64,000 bases of DNA from Ruminococcus sp. (GCA_017457155.1 JAFTHZ010000006.1:98820-162819); one strand, 5' to 3'; positions 34,673-43,002 are shown, counted from the stretch's first letter. Program-made: numbers and translations. The notes: a model not told the origin generated them from the letters alone.

Positions 34673-36433
34673 TTGCTGAGAAAGCTTGCGAAAAGCATAC
34701 GGGAATACAAACTGGCATCCATCCTTTCTCCTGTTTTTATCTCAGGAGAGGTGCTGATGGAAGTACTGATCCCCCTGATAGTAGCCGAACTCATCAATCA
34801 GGGCATCAACTACAAAAACGCCGCTGGAGAAGTGGTGGGCAACTCTGAAAATCTGCTGAAGATCGGACTTATCCTTGTGATCGCCTGCCTGATTTCCATG
34901 ATATTCGGCACACTGGCAGGTGACTTTGCTGCCAAGGCATCCACGGGTTTTGCCAGAAATTTGAGAAAGGATATGTTCTACTCTATCCAGAACTTCTCCT
35001 TCAAGAATATCGACAAATTCTCATCCTCATCTCTCATCACCCGTCTGACAACAGACGTTACCAACGTGCAGAATTCATACCAGATGCTCATAAGAATTGC
35101 CATCCGAAGTCCCCTGATGATAATTTTCTCCTTCGTTATGGCCTTCATAATTCATCCAAGTCTGGGCACCGTCTTTTTGTGCGTTGTCCCCATACTTGTT
35201 GTGGGATTGCTGATAATTATGAAGTTCGCCTTCCCCATGTTTATGAAGATGTTCAAGATTTACGACAAGCTCAATCGTGTAGTTCAGGAGAATCTGCGCG
35301 GAGTGAGAGTTGTCAAATCCTTTGTCAGGGAAGAATACGAAAAAGAGAAATTCGCCTCTGTCTCTGACTCCATCTATAAAATTGCAACCAAGGCCGAGAC
35401 CATCGTCGCCTTCAACTCACCCCTGATGATGGCAAGCGTCTACGGATGCATGCTGCTTATATCCTGGGTAGGTGCAAGGCTCGTTGTAGGCTCCGGAGGC
35501 ACAGAGCTCACAGAGGGTGAGCTGACCAGTATGTTCACATACACCTCCCAGATTCTCATGAACTTTATGATGCTCTCCATGATATTCATTATGGTGACTA
35601 TGTCCCGAGCATCCGCAGAGCGAATTGTGGAGGTGCTGGACGAAACCCCTGATATATCCAACCCCGAGAATCCCATCTGCAAGGTATCAGACGGCTCCAT
35701 TGAGTTTCGTGATGTGGACTTCAGCTACTCGGCAGATATGAACAAGCTGTGCCTGAGCGATGTGACCCTGCGCATAAATTCAGGAGAGACCGTTGGTATT
35801 ATCGGCTCCACGGGAAGCTCAAAATCCACTTTGGTGCAGCTTATCCCAAGGCTCTATGATACAACCGCAGGAAGCGTGCTGGTAGGCGGCAAGGACGTAC
35901 GCAGCTATGATATCAAAACTCTGCGCGACAGTGTTGCCATGGTACTGCAGAAAAACGTGCTCTTCTCCGGCACAATTAAAGAGAACCTCCGTTGGGGCAA
36001 CGAAGACGCCACCGACGAAGAAATCGTCAACGCCTGCAAGCTCTCATGTGCAGACGAATTTATCAGCACATTCCCTGACGGCTATGACACCTACATCGAG
36101 GAAGGCGGCACCAATGTTTCAGGAGGACAGAAACAGCGCCTGTGTATTGCCAGAGCTCTGCTCAAATCCCCAAAGATCCTCATACTGGATGACTCCACCA
36201 GTGCAGTTGATACCCGCACAGACGCCCTTATTCAGCAATCCATGGCAGAGTACATCCCTGAAACCACAAAGATCATTATTGCACAGCGTATCTCCTCCAT
36301 TGAGCACGCTGACAAAATTATCGTTATGGATGACGGCAAAATTGACGCTGTCGGCACTCACGAGGAGCTTATGAAAAACAACAAAATCTACAAAGAGGTC
36401 TACTCCTCTCAGCAGAAGGGAGGTCTCTCCTAA
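34673..36433 (+). CDS. ABC exporter half-transporter, degenerate nucleotide site
   Basis: 586 residues: six-helix membrane domain (about 1-310) and C-terminal ATPase (about 335-586). Walker A reads GIIGSTGSSKST (Gly to Ser before the Lys), signature NVSGGQKQR is intact, and the residue after Walker B is Asp instead of the catalytic Glu (LILDDSTSAVD); the switch His is Gln (IIAQRISSIEHAD). These changes mark the degenerate partner of a heterodimeric exporter (BmrC/TM287 type). Start is TTG at 34673 behind GAAGGAGGT, 8 nt away. Its stop overlaps the next start by one base (TAATG). Confidence 0.94.
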   Translation: MLRKLAKSIREYKLASILSPVFISGEVLMEVLIPLIVAELINQGINYKNAAGEVVGNSENLLKIGLILVIACLISMIFGTLAGDFAAKASTGFARNLRKDMFYSIQNFSFKNIDKFSSSSLITRLTTDVTNVQNSYQMLIRIAIRSPLMIIFSFVMAFIIHPSLGTVFLCVVPILVVGLLIIMKFAFPMFMKMFKIYDKLNRVVQENLRGVRVVKSFVREEYEKEKFASVSDSIYKIATKAETIVAFNSPLMMASVYGCMLLISWVGARLVVGSGGTELTEGELTSMFTYTSQILMNFMMLSMIFIMVTMSRASAERIVEVLDETPDISNPENPICKVSDGSIEFRDVDFSYSADMNKLCLSDVTLRINSGETVGIIGSTGSSKSTLVQLIPRLYDTTAGSVLVGGKDVRSYDIKTLRDSVAMVLQKNVLFSGTIKENLRWGNEDATDEEIVNACKLSCADEFISTFPDGYDTYIEEGGTNVSGGQKQRLCIARALLKSPKILILDDSTSAVDTRTDALIQQSMAEYIPETTKIIIAQRISSIEHADKIIVMDDGKIDAVGTHEELMKNNKIYKEVYSSQQKGGLS

Positions 36434-38346
36434 TGGCAGGTCCTATGCGTAACAACCCCGCCCACATGGGCAAAAAGGTATCTATGGACAAAAACCAGTC
36501 CAAAACCATGAAGAGACTCTTCGGCTACATCTGGAGAGAGTATAAATTCCGCTATCTGCTGGTGTTTCTGTGCATTGTCACAACCTCTGTTGTCAGTGCT
36601 GTCAGCGGCAGATTTATAGGCACATTGTTTGACAACTACATCGTCAAAATGCTGGGTGAGGCAAACCCCGATTACTCACAGCTTCTGGGAGCCCTGGGCG
36701 GAATGGCGGTTGTGTTCCTCTTTGCAATCATAGCCACTCTTCTTCAGTCCCTGCTGATGCTCTACATCACACAGGGAATCATGAAGGATATCAGAGACGA
36801 TATGTTCTCTCATATGCAGACACTGCCTATCCGATACTTTGACACCCACACCCACGGAGACGTAATGAGTCACTACACCAATGATGCAGATACCCTCCGC
36901 CAGATGATTTCTCAGAGTATCCCCCAGCTTATGTCCTCAATCATCACTATCATTGTTTATCTGATTGTTATGATAAATACCAACATCTGGCTCACCCTGT
37001 TTGTGCTGGCTTTTGTGGGACTTACCCTGATAATAACAGGCAAGGTTGCCGGAAAAAGCGGAAAGTACTTTGCCACTCAGCAGCAGTCTCTGGGCAAAGA
37101 AAACGGATACATTCAGGAGATGATCAACGGGCAGAAGGTCATCAAGGTGTTCAACCACGAGACAACAACAAAAGAGGATTTTGACAAGCTTAATGGCAGT
37201 CTCTGCGAAACCTCATACAAGGCCAACAAGTATGTCAATATTCTGGGCCCCATCACAGGTAACATGGGACACTTGCAGTATGTACTCATTGCAGTTGTGG
37301 GTGGTATCATTGCAATCTCGGGATTCGATCCCAACCTGACTCTGGGTGTTATAGTCAGCTTCCTGCTTTATTCAAAGAGTTTTACAATGCCTATAAATCA
37401 GGTTGCACAGCAAGCAAGTGCTGTGGTTATGGCATTGGCAGGAGCCGAGCGAATCTTCAGACTTCTTGACGAAGCTGAGGAAGAAGACGAAGGCTACGTT
37501 ACACTTGTGAATGCAAAGGAAGAAAACGGCAAGCTCGTAGAGAGCAAAGAGCGCACAGGACTCTGGGCATGGAAGCATCCTCACGAGGATGGCACCACAA
37601 CCTACACACAGCTTCGTGGTGAGGTACGTTTCTATGACGTTGACTTTGCATATACACAGGGCAAAACAGTTCTGCATAATGTAACTCTCTATGCCAAGCC
37701 GGGACAGAAGGTAGCCTTTGTAGGCGCCACGGGTGCGGGCAAAACAACCATCACAAACCTGATAAACCGCTTCTATGACATTGAGGACGGAAAAATACGC
37801 TATGATGGAATAAATATCAACAAGATAAAAAAATCAGACCTGCGAAAATCCCTGGGAATTGTTCTTCAGGACACCAACCTTTTCACAGGTTCCGTTATGG
37901 ATAACATCCGCTACGGAAAGCTTAGTGCCACCGACGAGGAAGTCATCGCTGCCGCAAAGCTTGCCAACGCTCACGGATTTATCAGCCGACTGCCAAAGGG
38001 CTATGATACAGAGCTTGAGAACAACGGCGCAAACCTGTCTCAGGGACAGCGTCAGCTGATATCTATCGCCCGCGCAGCCATTGCAGATCCTCCCGTTATG
38101 ATTCTGGACGAGGCGACCTCATCCATTGATACCCGCACCGAGGCACTGGTTCAGAGGGGAATGGATGCACTGATGAAGGGCAGGACGGTTTTTGTAATCG
38201 CCCACCGACTTTCCACCGTCCAGAACTCTGACGTTATCATGGTTCTTGACAAGGGCAGGATCATCGAGCGTGGAACCCACGACGATCTTATTGCGCAGAA
38301 AGGCCAGTACTACCGTCTGTACACAGGAGCCTTTGAGCTGGAATAA
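36433..38346 (+). CDS. ABC exporter half-transporter, canonical nucleotide site
   Basis: 637 residues: six membrane helices (about 40-360), an inserted segment of about 50 residues between the domains (LVNAKEENGKLVESKERTGLWAWKHPHEDG), and an ATPase with Walker A GATGAGKTT, signature variant LSQGQRQ, catalytic Glu in MILDEATSSID and switch His in IAHRLSTVQ. With the preceding gene it forms a heterodimeric multidrug/lipid-type exporter, one ATP site active and one degenerate. Substrate unknown. Followed by a strong terminator. Confidence 0.95.
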   Translation: MAGPMRNNPAHMGKKVSMDKNQSKTMKRLFGYIWREYKFRYLLVFLCIVTTSVVSAVSGRFIGTLFDNYIVKMLGEANPDYSQLLGALGGMAVVFLFAIIATLLQSLLMLYITQGIMKDIRDDMFSHMQTLPIRYFDTHTHGDVMSHYTNDADTLRQMISQSIPQLMSSIITIIVYLIVMINTNIWLTLFVLAFVGLTLIITGKVAGKSGKYFATQQQSLGKENGYIQEMINGQKVIKVFNHETTTKEDFDKLNGSLCETSYKANKYVNILGPITGNMGHLQYVLIAVVGGIIAISGFDPNLTLGVIVSFLLYSKSFTMPINQVAQQASAVVMALAGAERIFRLLDEAEEEDEGYVTLVNAKEENGKLVESKERTGLWAWKHPHEDGTTTYTQLRGEVRFYDVDFAYTQGKTVLHNVTLYAKPGQKVAFVGATGAGKTTITNLINRFYDIEDGKIRYDGININKIKKSDLRKSLGIVLQDTNLFTGSVMDNIRYGKLSATDEEVIAAAKLANAHGFISRLPKGYDTELENNGANLSQGQRQLISIARAAIADPPVMILDEATSSIDTRTEALVQRGMDALMKGRTVFVIAHRLSTVQNSDVIMVLDKGRIIERGTHDDLIAQKGQYYRLYTGAFELE

Positions 38347-38370
38347 TCCACAAAGTACAACACAAAAAGC

Positions 38371-38412
38371 AAAACGACCGCAGAGGGATCTCTCCCCTTG
38401 CGGTCGTTTTTT
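38371..38412 (+). terminator. Terminator of the ABC exporter operon
   Basis: Perfect 12-bp arms AAAACGACCGCA/TGCGGTCGTTTT, then TT. Confidence 0.9.
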
Positions 38413-38459
38413 GTGTTCAATTAAAATTTCTGTTTATTATTTCTTGTGACAGTTTTCGG

Positions 38460-38488
38460 TTGACATCGGCACCTTTGTAATGTATAAT
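38460..38488 (+). promoter_or_regulatory. Promoter of the tRNA locus
   Basis: TTGACA, 17-bp spacer, TATAAT, ending 20 nt before the first tRNA-Pro fragment and 430 nt before the intact tRNA-Pro. It is the natural distance for the fragment, not for the intact gene. Confidence 0.8.
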
Positions 38489-38508
38489 ATTTCTCGTTCA
38501 AAACCCTT

Positions 38509-38545
38509 CGGGGCGTGGCGCAGTTTGCAAGCGTCGTGCTTTGGG
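38509..38545 (+). pseudogene. 5' half of tRNA-Pro, diverged copy 1
   Basis: 37 nt matching the intact tRNA-Pro 5' half from CGGGGCGTGGCGCAGTTTG through CTTTGGG, with about five changes and one missing base in the D arm and anticodon stem. It ends one base after the anticodon and runs into the 124-bp repeat. The changes break the D-stem, so it cannot fold as a tRNA. Confidence 0.85.
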
Positions 38546-38669
38546 CTTTGAGCCTGACCGCGTCCTGTGGACGATACAGGAAAGGCGAAAAGGCGCAGCG
38601 GTCAAAATTTCTGCAAACGAACGTGCAGCATAGAAATTTTGGGCACCGCAAGAGGGCGGACAAAGCAAA
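38546..38669 (+). repeat. 124-bp hairpin-rich repeat, copy 1
   Basis: Differs from copy 2 at only three positions. Holds TGACCGC/GCGGTCA and AAAATTTCT/AGAAATTTT stems like copy 2. A 45-nt unique spacer follows before the next tRNA fragment. Confidence 0.9.
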
Positions 38670-38714
38670 GCTGACAATCCCTATTGATTGTAAAATACAA
38701 CATAATACTTTTAT

Positions 38715-38752
38715 CGGGGCGTGGCGCAGTTTGGTAGCGCGCTTGCTTTGGG
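38715..38752 (+). pseudogene. 5' half of tRNA-Pro, exact copy 2
   Basis: 38 nt identical to positions 1-38 of the intact tRNA-Pro (38917-38954), ending one base after the TGG anticodon, then joined to the second copy of the 124-bp repeat. Perfect identity against the diverged copy 1 suggests it is younger. Confidence 0.92.
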
Positions 38753-38876
38753 CTTTGAGCCTGACCGCGTCCTGCGGACGATACAGGAAAGGCGAAAAGG
38801 CGCAGCGGTCAAAATTTCTGCAAACGAACGTGCAGCATAGAAATTTTGGGTACCGCAAGAGGGCGAACAAAGCAAA
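38753..38876 (+). repeat. 124-bp hairpin-rich repeat, copy 2
   Basis: Folds into a short GGCT/AGCC hairpin at the tRNA junction, a TGACCGC (38762-38768)/GCGGTCA (38805-38811) stem enclosing GTCC/GGAC, and a long AAAATTTCT (38811-38819)/AGAAATTTT (38839-38847) stem with inner TGCA/TGCA. No protein of any credible kind is encoded. A 40-nt unique spacer follows. Confidence 0.9.
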
Positions 38877-38916
38877 CCCTGATGTCTTAATTCAATCTTC
38901 AACTAAATATTCATTT

Positions 38917-38993
38917 CGGGGCGTGGCGCAGTTTGGTAGCGCGCTTGCTTTGGGAGCAAGATGCCGCAGGTTCAAGTCCTGTCGCCCCGACCA
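38917..38993 (+). tRNA. tRNA-Pro (anticodon TGG)
   Basis: Complete 77-nt cloverleaf including encoded CCA: acceptor CGGGGCG/CGCCCCG, D arm GCGC...GCGC, anticodon stem CTTGC/GCAAG with loop TTTGGGA, T arm GCAGG TTCAAGT CCTGT. Confidence 0.97.
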
Positions 38994-38996
38994 TAT

Positions 38997-39072
38997 GGGA
39001 GCATAGCTCAGCTGGGAGAGCATCTGCCTTACAAGCAGAGGGTCACAGGTTCGAGCCCTGTTGTTCCCACCA
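38997..39072 (+). tRNA. tRNA-Val (anticodon TAC)
   Basis: Complete 76-nt cloverleaf with CCA: acceptor GGGAGCA/TGTTCCC, anticodon stem TCTGC/GCAGA with loop CTTACAA, T arm ACAGG TTCGAGC CCTGT. It is 3 nt after tRNA-Pro, so the two are co-transcribed. Confidence 0.97.
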
Positions 39073-39074
39073 TA

Positions 39075-39110
39075 AATAAGAGTTCCGATTTTTCGGGACT
39101 CTTATTATTT
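39075..39110 (+). terminator. Terminator of the tRNA transcript
   Basis: AATAAGAGT/ACTCTTATT and CCGA/TCGG arms with TTTT loop, then ATTTTAT. Confidence 0.8.
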
Positions 39111-39117
39111 TATAAAT

Positions 39118-39276
39118 CAAGGGCTCGAACCTTGAGGAAGGTGAGTGGCGCCCGACAAATGTGCCTGTGACACATTTATAGCCACGAAGCCCGCAGGCGG
39201 GTACCGAATGCGTTAGCATTGGGTCGCCAAGGGTGAAGGACTTGCGTAGCAAGGCTTTGCCCTGTTGTTCCCACCA
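39118..39276 (+). repeat. Hairpin-rich segment ending in a copy of the tRNA-Val 3' end
   Basis: Begins with an inverted tRNA T-arm-like stretch (CAAGGGCTCGAACCTTG) and ends with 18 nt identical to the tRNA-Val 3' end (39259-39276 equals 39055-39072, including CCA). Between them: GTGGC/GCCAC (39145-39149/39181-39185) enclosing AAATGTG/CACATTT (39157-39163/39171-39177), CCCGC/GCGGG (39190-39201), AATGC/GCATT (39207-39220) and CTTGC/GCAAG (39241-39253). No ORF of interest. Origin unknown; see findings. Confidence 0.75.
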
Positions 39277-39318
39277 AAAAGCACTGAAGCGATTGAATCG
39301 CGTCAGTGCTTTTCTTTT
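39277..39318 (+). terminator. Second terminator after the tRNA locus
   Basis: Perfect arms AAAAGCACTGA/TCAGTGCTTTT with an inner GCGATT/AATCGC, then CTTTT. Confidence 0.8.
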
Positions 39319-39376
39319 GCCTATCTCATTGTTTACTGCGGTGTAGATTTTGATAATATCAATTAGGAAACTCTGA

Positions 39377-39405
39377 TTGTTATCCGCAGATTGATATGAT
39401 ATAAT
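39377..39405 (+). promoter_or_regulatory. Promoter of the CoA-disulfide reductase gene
   Basis: TTGTTA, 17-bp spacer, TATAAT. Confidence 0.65.
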
Positions 39406-39437
39406 TATAAAAAACATTATCGATCGGAGGCAGAATT

Positions 39438-41117
39438 ATGAAGACATTGATTATTGGCGGAGTGGCCGGCGGTGCGTCTTGTGCAGCGAGGCTCAGGAGA
39501 CTTGACGAAAGAGGCGAGATTATCATCCTTGAGCGTGGAGAGTTCATCTCCTTTGCCAACTGCGGTCTGCCTTACTACATCGGCGGTAACATCAGGGGCA
39601 AAGCCAACCTGACATTGCAGACACCCCAGAGCTTCAAGGCTCGTTTTAATATTGATGTCCGTATTTTCAGCGAGGCGATTTCTATTGACTCTGCCCGAAA
39701 AGTTGTGACTGTCAAGAACGTCATTACGGGTGAGACATATGAAGAAAGCTACGACAACCTTGTGCTTTCTCCCGGTGCGTTTCCTATCACTCCCAACATT
39801 GAAGGTGCAGACAGCGAGAAGGTTTTCACCCTCAGGAACATCCCCGACACTATGAAAATCAAAGGCTACATCGAACGAGAGAATCCTAAGTCTGCGGTTG
39901 TTGTAGGCGGTGGTTACATCGGGGTTGAGATGGCTGAGAATCTTAAAAAAGCAGGGCTTGAGGTGACTATCGTTGAGCTTTCCGACCATCTGATTGCACC
40001 TCTTGATTTCGATATGGCTACGGAAGTTCACCGATATGTAAAGGCTCAGGGCATTCGCCTGATTCTAAAGAACGGTGTTACTGCCATCAAAGAAAGTGAC
40101 CGCAATTTACAAATTCATCTCAACAACGGATGTATCGAAGCCGATATGGTGATTATGTCCGTGGGAGTCCGTCCTGACACGGCTCTTCTCAAAGATTCAG
40201 GTGTCGCACTTGACGGCAGAGGAAGCATCATCGTAAACTCCAATATGCAGACAAATATCGAGAACATTTACGCAGTAGGCGATGCGGTGAGCGTCAAGAA
40301 TTTCGTCACGAACGCTCCTGCCTTCATCCCTCTTGCAGGTCCAGCAAACAAGCAAGGCAGAATCGTTGCCGACAACATCTGCGGTATCCCCTCAGAGTTT
40401 GAGGGCACACAGGGTTCATCGGTGTTAAAGCTTTTTGATATGACCGTTGCAACAACAGGTCTTAACGAAAAATCCGCCAAAGATGCAGGCTTTGATTTTG
40501 ACAAAACCTACACCTACTCAGCCTCACACGCTTCCTATTATCCCGATGCCACCATGATGTCGGTGAAGGTGCTTTGGGACAAAGCTACCCACAAAATTCT
40601 GGGTGCTCAGATTGTAGGCTTTGACGGAGTGGACAAGCGAATGGATGTTATCGCCACCGCTATCCGATTAGGTGCAAAGGTGACAGACCTGGCTTCGCTT
40701 GAGCTTTGCTATGCACCGCCTTTCTCATCGGCAAAGGATCCTGTGAATATGGTGGGCTTCGTGGCTGAGAATGTTATCACAGGCAAGCTCAAGCAGTTCT
40801 TCTGGCACGATGTTGAGAATTTGCCAAGGGATTCAAGTGTAACACTCCTTGACACACGAACCGCTATCGAGGTTGCAAGGGGCAAAATCGACGGCTTTAT
40901 GCATATTCCTCTGGACTCTCTCCGTGAGAGGATCGCTGAAATCCCCAAGGGCAAGCCTGTGTATGTTCATTGCCACAGCGGATTGAGAAGCTACATCGCA
41001 TGCCGAATCCTGACAGGTTACGGCTTTGACTGCTACAACCTGGCAGGAGGCTACAGATTCTATGAGTCGGTTATAAACGAAAAATCCGTGCCTGAATACA
41101 TTTGTACTGAGTGTTAA
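39438..41117 (+). CDS. CoA-disulfide reductase/NADH oxidase-like flavoprotein fused to rhodanese
   Basis: 559 residues. FAD-binding start LIIGGVAGGASCAARLRR, single redox Cys in FISFANCGLPYYIGG (about residue 43), NAD-binding VVVGGGYIGVEMAENL (about 153-168), FAD motif IYAVGDAVSV, dimerisation domain, and a C-terminal rhodanese domain (about 460-555) with active-site Cys in VHCHSGLRSYIACRIL. This CoADR-Rhd fusion reduces CoA persulfide/disulfide or polysulfide and is linked to redox and sulfur handling. Ribosome site CGGAGG. Monocistronic between its promoter and terminator. Confidence 0.95.
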   Translation: MKTLIIGGVAGGASCAARLRRLDERGEIIILERGEFISFANCGLPYYIGGNIRGKANLTLQTPQSFKARFNIDVRIFSEAISIDSARKVVTVKNVITGETYEESYDNLVLSPGAFPITPNIEGADSEKVFTLRNIPDTMKIKGYIERENPKSAVVVGGGYIGVEMAENLKKAGLEVTIVELSDHLIAPLDFDMATEVHRYVKAQGIRLILKNGVTAIKESDRNLQIHLNNGCIEADMVIMSVGVRPDTALLKDSGVALDGRGSIIVNSNMQTNIENIYAVGDAVSVKNFVTNAPAFIPLAGPANKQGRIVADNICGIPSEFEGTQGSSVLKLFDMTVATTGLNEKSAKDAGFDFDKTYTYSASHASYYPDATMMSVKVLWDKATHKILGAQIVGFDGVDKRMDVIATAIRLGAKVTDLASLELCYAPPFSSAKDPVNMVGFVAENVITGKLKQFFWHDVENLPRDSSVTLLDTRTAIEVARGKIDGFMHIPLDSLRERIAEIPKGKPVYVHCHSGLRSYIACRILTGYGFDCYNLAGGYRFYESVINEKSVPEYICTEC

Positions 41118-41133
41118 TGACCCATATATAACT

Positions 41134-41171
41134 AAAGCACCGAAGTGATTTTGTCACCTCAGTGCTTTTTT
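41134..41171. terminator. Terminator between convergent genes
   Basis: AAAGCAC/GTGCTTT outer and GTGA/TCAC inner arms, then six T on the plus strand. Confidence 0.75.
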
Positions 41172-41205
41172 CTATTGTCATATCAGAATATTCAAAACCG
41201 CCAAA

Positions 41206-41577
41206 TCAGCCACAATAAACCTCAATAGCCATGCTCACAAATTCTGCGGTACCCTCGCCGTTTTTATCTATGTTTTCAGCAAATCTTTCGTCAGCTGTAT
41301 ACATAACACCCAGACCTTTGAGACTCTCATCGGTGCAGGTATAAAAGTTGTTTGTTATGAACCCCTGAAGCTCCTTTACCAGCGACTGAGCCTCGGGGGA
41401 TTCGGGGGTACTGCCCTGTGCCTTGCACTGAGCAAACTGTGCAAAAATCCCGTTCAGTCCCTCTGCTGAGGCTTCAAAATCGGCCTCTGTACAGCCTGCG
41501 GTTTTTCTCTCAAATTCCTTGTAGGCATCGGTGCTGCCAAAGCGGCTCTTTGCCTCCTCCTTGTATTTACAATTCAT
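41206..41577 (-). CDS. Stand-alone TipAS antibiotic-recognition domain protein
   Basis: 123 residues corresponding to the drug-binding domain of MerR-type TipA regulators, without the DNA-binding part: KEEAKSRFGSTDAYKEFERKT, then ...AQSLVKELQGFITNNFYTCTDESLKGLGVMYTADERFAENIDK... GTAEFVSMAIEVYC. TipAS binds thiopeptide antibiotics covalently through a Cys; Cys residues are present (NFYTCTDES, EVYCG). Last gene of a seven-gene minus-strand operon. It may sequester a drug or serve as a chaperone-like module; role inferred. Confidence 0.85.
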   Translation of the reverse strand: MNCKYKEEAKSRFGSTDAYKEFERKTAGCTEADFEASAEGLNGIFAQFAQCKAQGSTPESPEAQSLVKELQGFITNNFYTCTDESLKGLGVMYTADERFAENIDKNGEGTAEFVSMAIEVYCG

Positions 41578-41590
41578 AAATAAGCCTCCA

Positions 41591-42445
41591 TCATTTCTTT
41601 ATGGGCAGAAGCATTCTTGTCTGCTTTTTGTAGTCAGAGTAACCCTCTTTGCGGGACTGTCTGCCCTCAGCCATAGGAATACTCACCGCAAAGAAAAGCA
41701 CGGTATTTGCCACAGCACCTGCACATAGCCAAAATGCCCGAGGTGCTGAGCAGACTACTGTCAAAGCCACGCCCCACCACATGAGAATCTCCCCTAAATA
41801 GTTAGGATGGCGGGAGTACTTCCAAAGACCCGTTCTTATGAAGTTTGTGGTTCTGTTTTTCTGATACTTATGCATCTGGATATCAGCAACTCCCTGCATA
41901 GCGGCTGCACCCAATGACATGCAAACAAACAGAACACTTCCAATATTTGCCGACAGGCCCTCTCTGATTGCATACACAGCAGGCAGAATACAACCGTACA
42001 CCACAAGGGTAGGCACCATATGAATCCCCACAAAATTGATTATGGGATAGAACACTCCTGTCTTCTCACAGAGCATTGAGTAACGCCAATCCTGATGATT
42101 CAGACCACAAAAAGTGTATGCCCAGTTCGCTGTCAGGCGTATTGCCCAGAAGAAAACAGCAACCATAAGCATAACCCCAAGCAGTGTCAGCTCCCTTCCA
42201 ACGGCAAAAGCCACCAGAATCACAGGAGGCTGAACGCTCCAATAAGGATCATAGACAGAAGCATTTCCGAAGATAATGCTGAACACAAAGGTCACAACAG
42301 TCGCCACCACATCAGCAACAAGAAGCGACAGCCACCAGTCAAGACTCAGTGCTCTGTATGTGACAACACCCGCCACCGTGGCAATTATGTACACCAGAGT
42401 AACCACAATAAAGCTCAAAGCCCTGTTTTCTTTAATTCGTTTCAT
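41591..42445 (-). CDS. DUF1295 membrane protein (steroid 5-alpha-reductase/isoprenylcysteine methyltransferase-like fold)
   Basis: About 284 residues with seven to eight membrane helices. Family motifs NASVYDPYWSVQPP near the N-terminus, TANWAYTFCGLNHQDWRY, and GLWKYSRHPNYLGEILMWWGVAL (cofactor region near the C-terminus). DUF1295 proteins are probable NADPH-dependent reductases or methyltransferases acting on membrane lipids; substrate unknown. ATG at 42445 was chosen over TTG at 42478, which overlaps the nitroreductase gene; GGGGTGG lies close to the ATG, so the start is only moderately sure. Confidence 0.85.
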   Translation of the reverse strand: MKRIKENRALSFIVVTLVYIIATVAGVVTYRALSLDWWLSLLVADVVATVVTFVFSIIFGNASVYDPYWSVQPPVILVAFAVGRELTLLGVMLMVAVFFWAIRLTANWAYTFCGLNHQDWRYSMLCEKTGVFYPIINFVGIHMVPTLVVYGCILPAVYAIREGLSANIGSVLFVCMSLGAAAMQGVADIQMHKYQKNRTTNFIRTGLWKYSRHPNYLGEILMWWGVALTVVCSAPRAFWLCAGAVANTVLFFAVSIPMAEGRQSRKEGYSDYKKQTRMLLPIKK

Positions 42446-42467
42446 ACTCCACCCCAAAGCTTCCGCT

Positions 42468-42998
42468 TTACTCAACAAAGCTTACAAGCTCTGACAGATC
42501 CTTGCGTTTTTTCTGTCTCAGCTTGTCATCATCCTTCTGATATCCGAGGGTGATCACCAGTCTCACCGCTCCCGAAGCACCACAGATTCTGCGCACCTTC
42601 TGCTCGTCAAACCAACCGAGAATACAGGTAGACAGTCCCTGTGCAGCAGCCTCCGCAGTAATGTATGCAGAGAGGATTCCGATATCGATAGAGCGATAGT
42701 CGTTATGCTTGATTTTTGCACCTGCGCCTGCAGACACAACATAGGGCATCTCTGAAATCACAAGCATCACCGGTGCCTGAGTGGCAAATCTATTCATACC
42801 CATGCCCTGAGTTGCCGTTGCAACTTTTTGAGCAGATTCCCCTGTGCATACGGTGATGTGATAGGGCTGACCATTGCATGCAGAGGGAGAAAGTCTTGCT
42901 GATTCAAGAATAGCCTGAAGCTTCTCCTGCTCTACCTTTCGCTCGCTATTATATGCCCGACAGGACTGTCTGATCCTTGCAATTTCCGTAAAATTCAT
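42468..42998 (-). CDS. Nitroreductase-family flavoprotein
   Basis: 176 residues, FMN-dependent nitroreductase fold: NFTEIARIRQSCRAYNSERKV (FMN phosphate-binding RxSxR-like), LESARLSPSACNGQPYHI, IDIGILSAYITAEAAAQGLSTCILGWF, and a C-terminal LVITLGYQKDDDKLRQKKRK. Such enzymes reduce quinones, nitro compounds or flavins; the physiological substrate is not predictable. The start at 42998 follows AAAGGTGATAAC and lies 4 nt after the stop of the preceding kinase gene. Confidence 0.93.
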   Translation of the reverse strand: MNFTEIARIRQSCRAYNSERKVEQEKLQAILESARLSPSACNGQPYHITVCTGESAQKVATATQGMGMNRFATQAPVMLVISEMPYVVSAGAGAKIKHNDYRSIDIGILSAYITAEAAAQGLSTCILGWFDEQKVRRICGASGAVRLVITLGYQKDDDKLRQKKRKDLSELVSFVE

Positions 42999-43002
42999 GT
43001 TA

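Noticed and set aside
38715-38993. Group I intron in the anticodon loop of tRNA-Pro
   Set aside because: The break point is at the right place, but the sequence after the 124-bp repeat restarts a complete tRNA 5' half instead of continuing with the 3' exon.
38509-38993. CRISPR array
   Set aside because: Only two long repeats with tRNA fragments and 40-46 nt spacers; repeat length and cas gene absence exclude it.
38515-39006. Long plus-strand ORF and minus-strand ORFs across the tRNA repeats
   Set aside because: They run through intact tRNAs and the hairpin repeats, have no ribosome site, and their repeated residues only mirror the DNA repeat.
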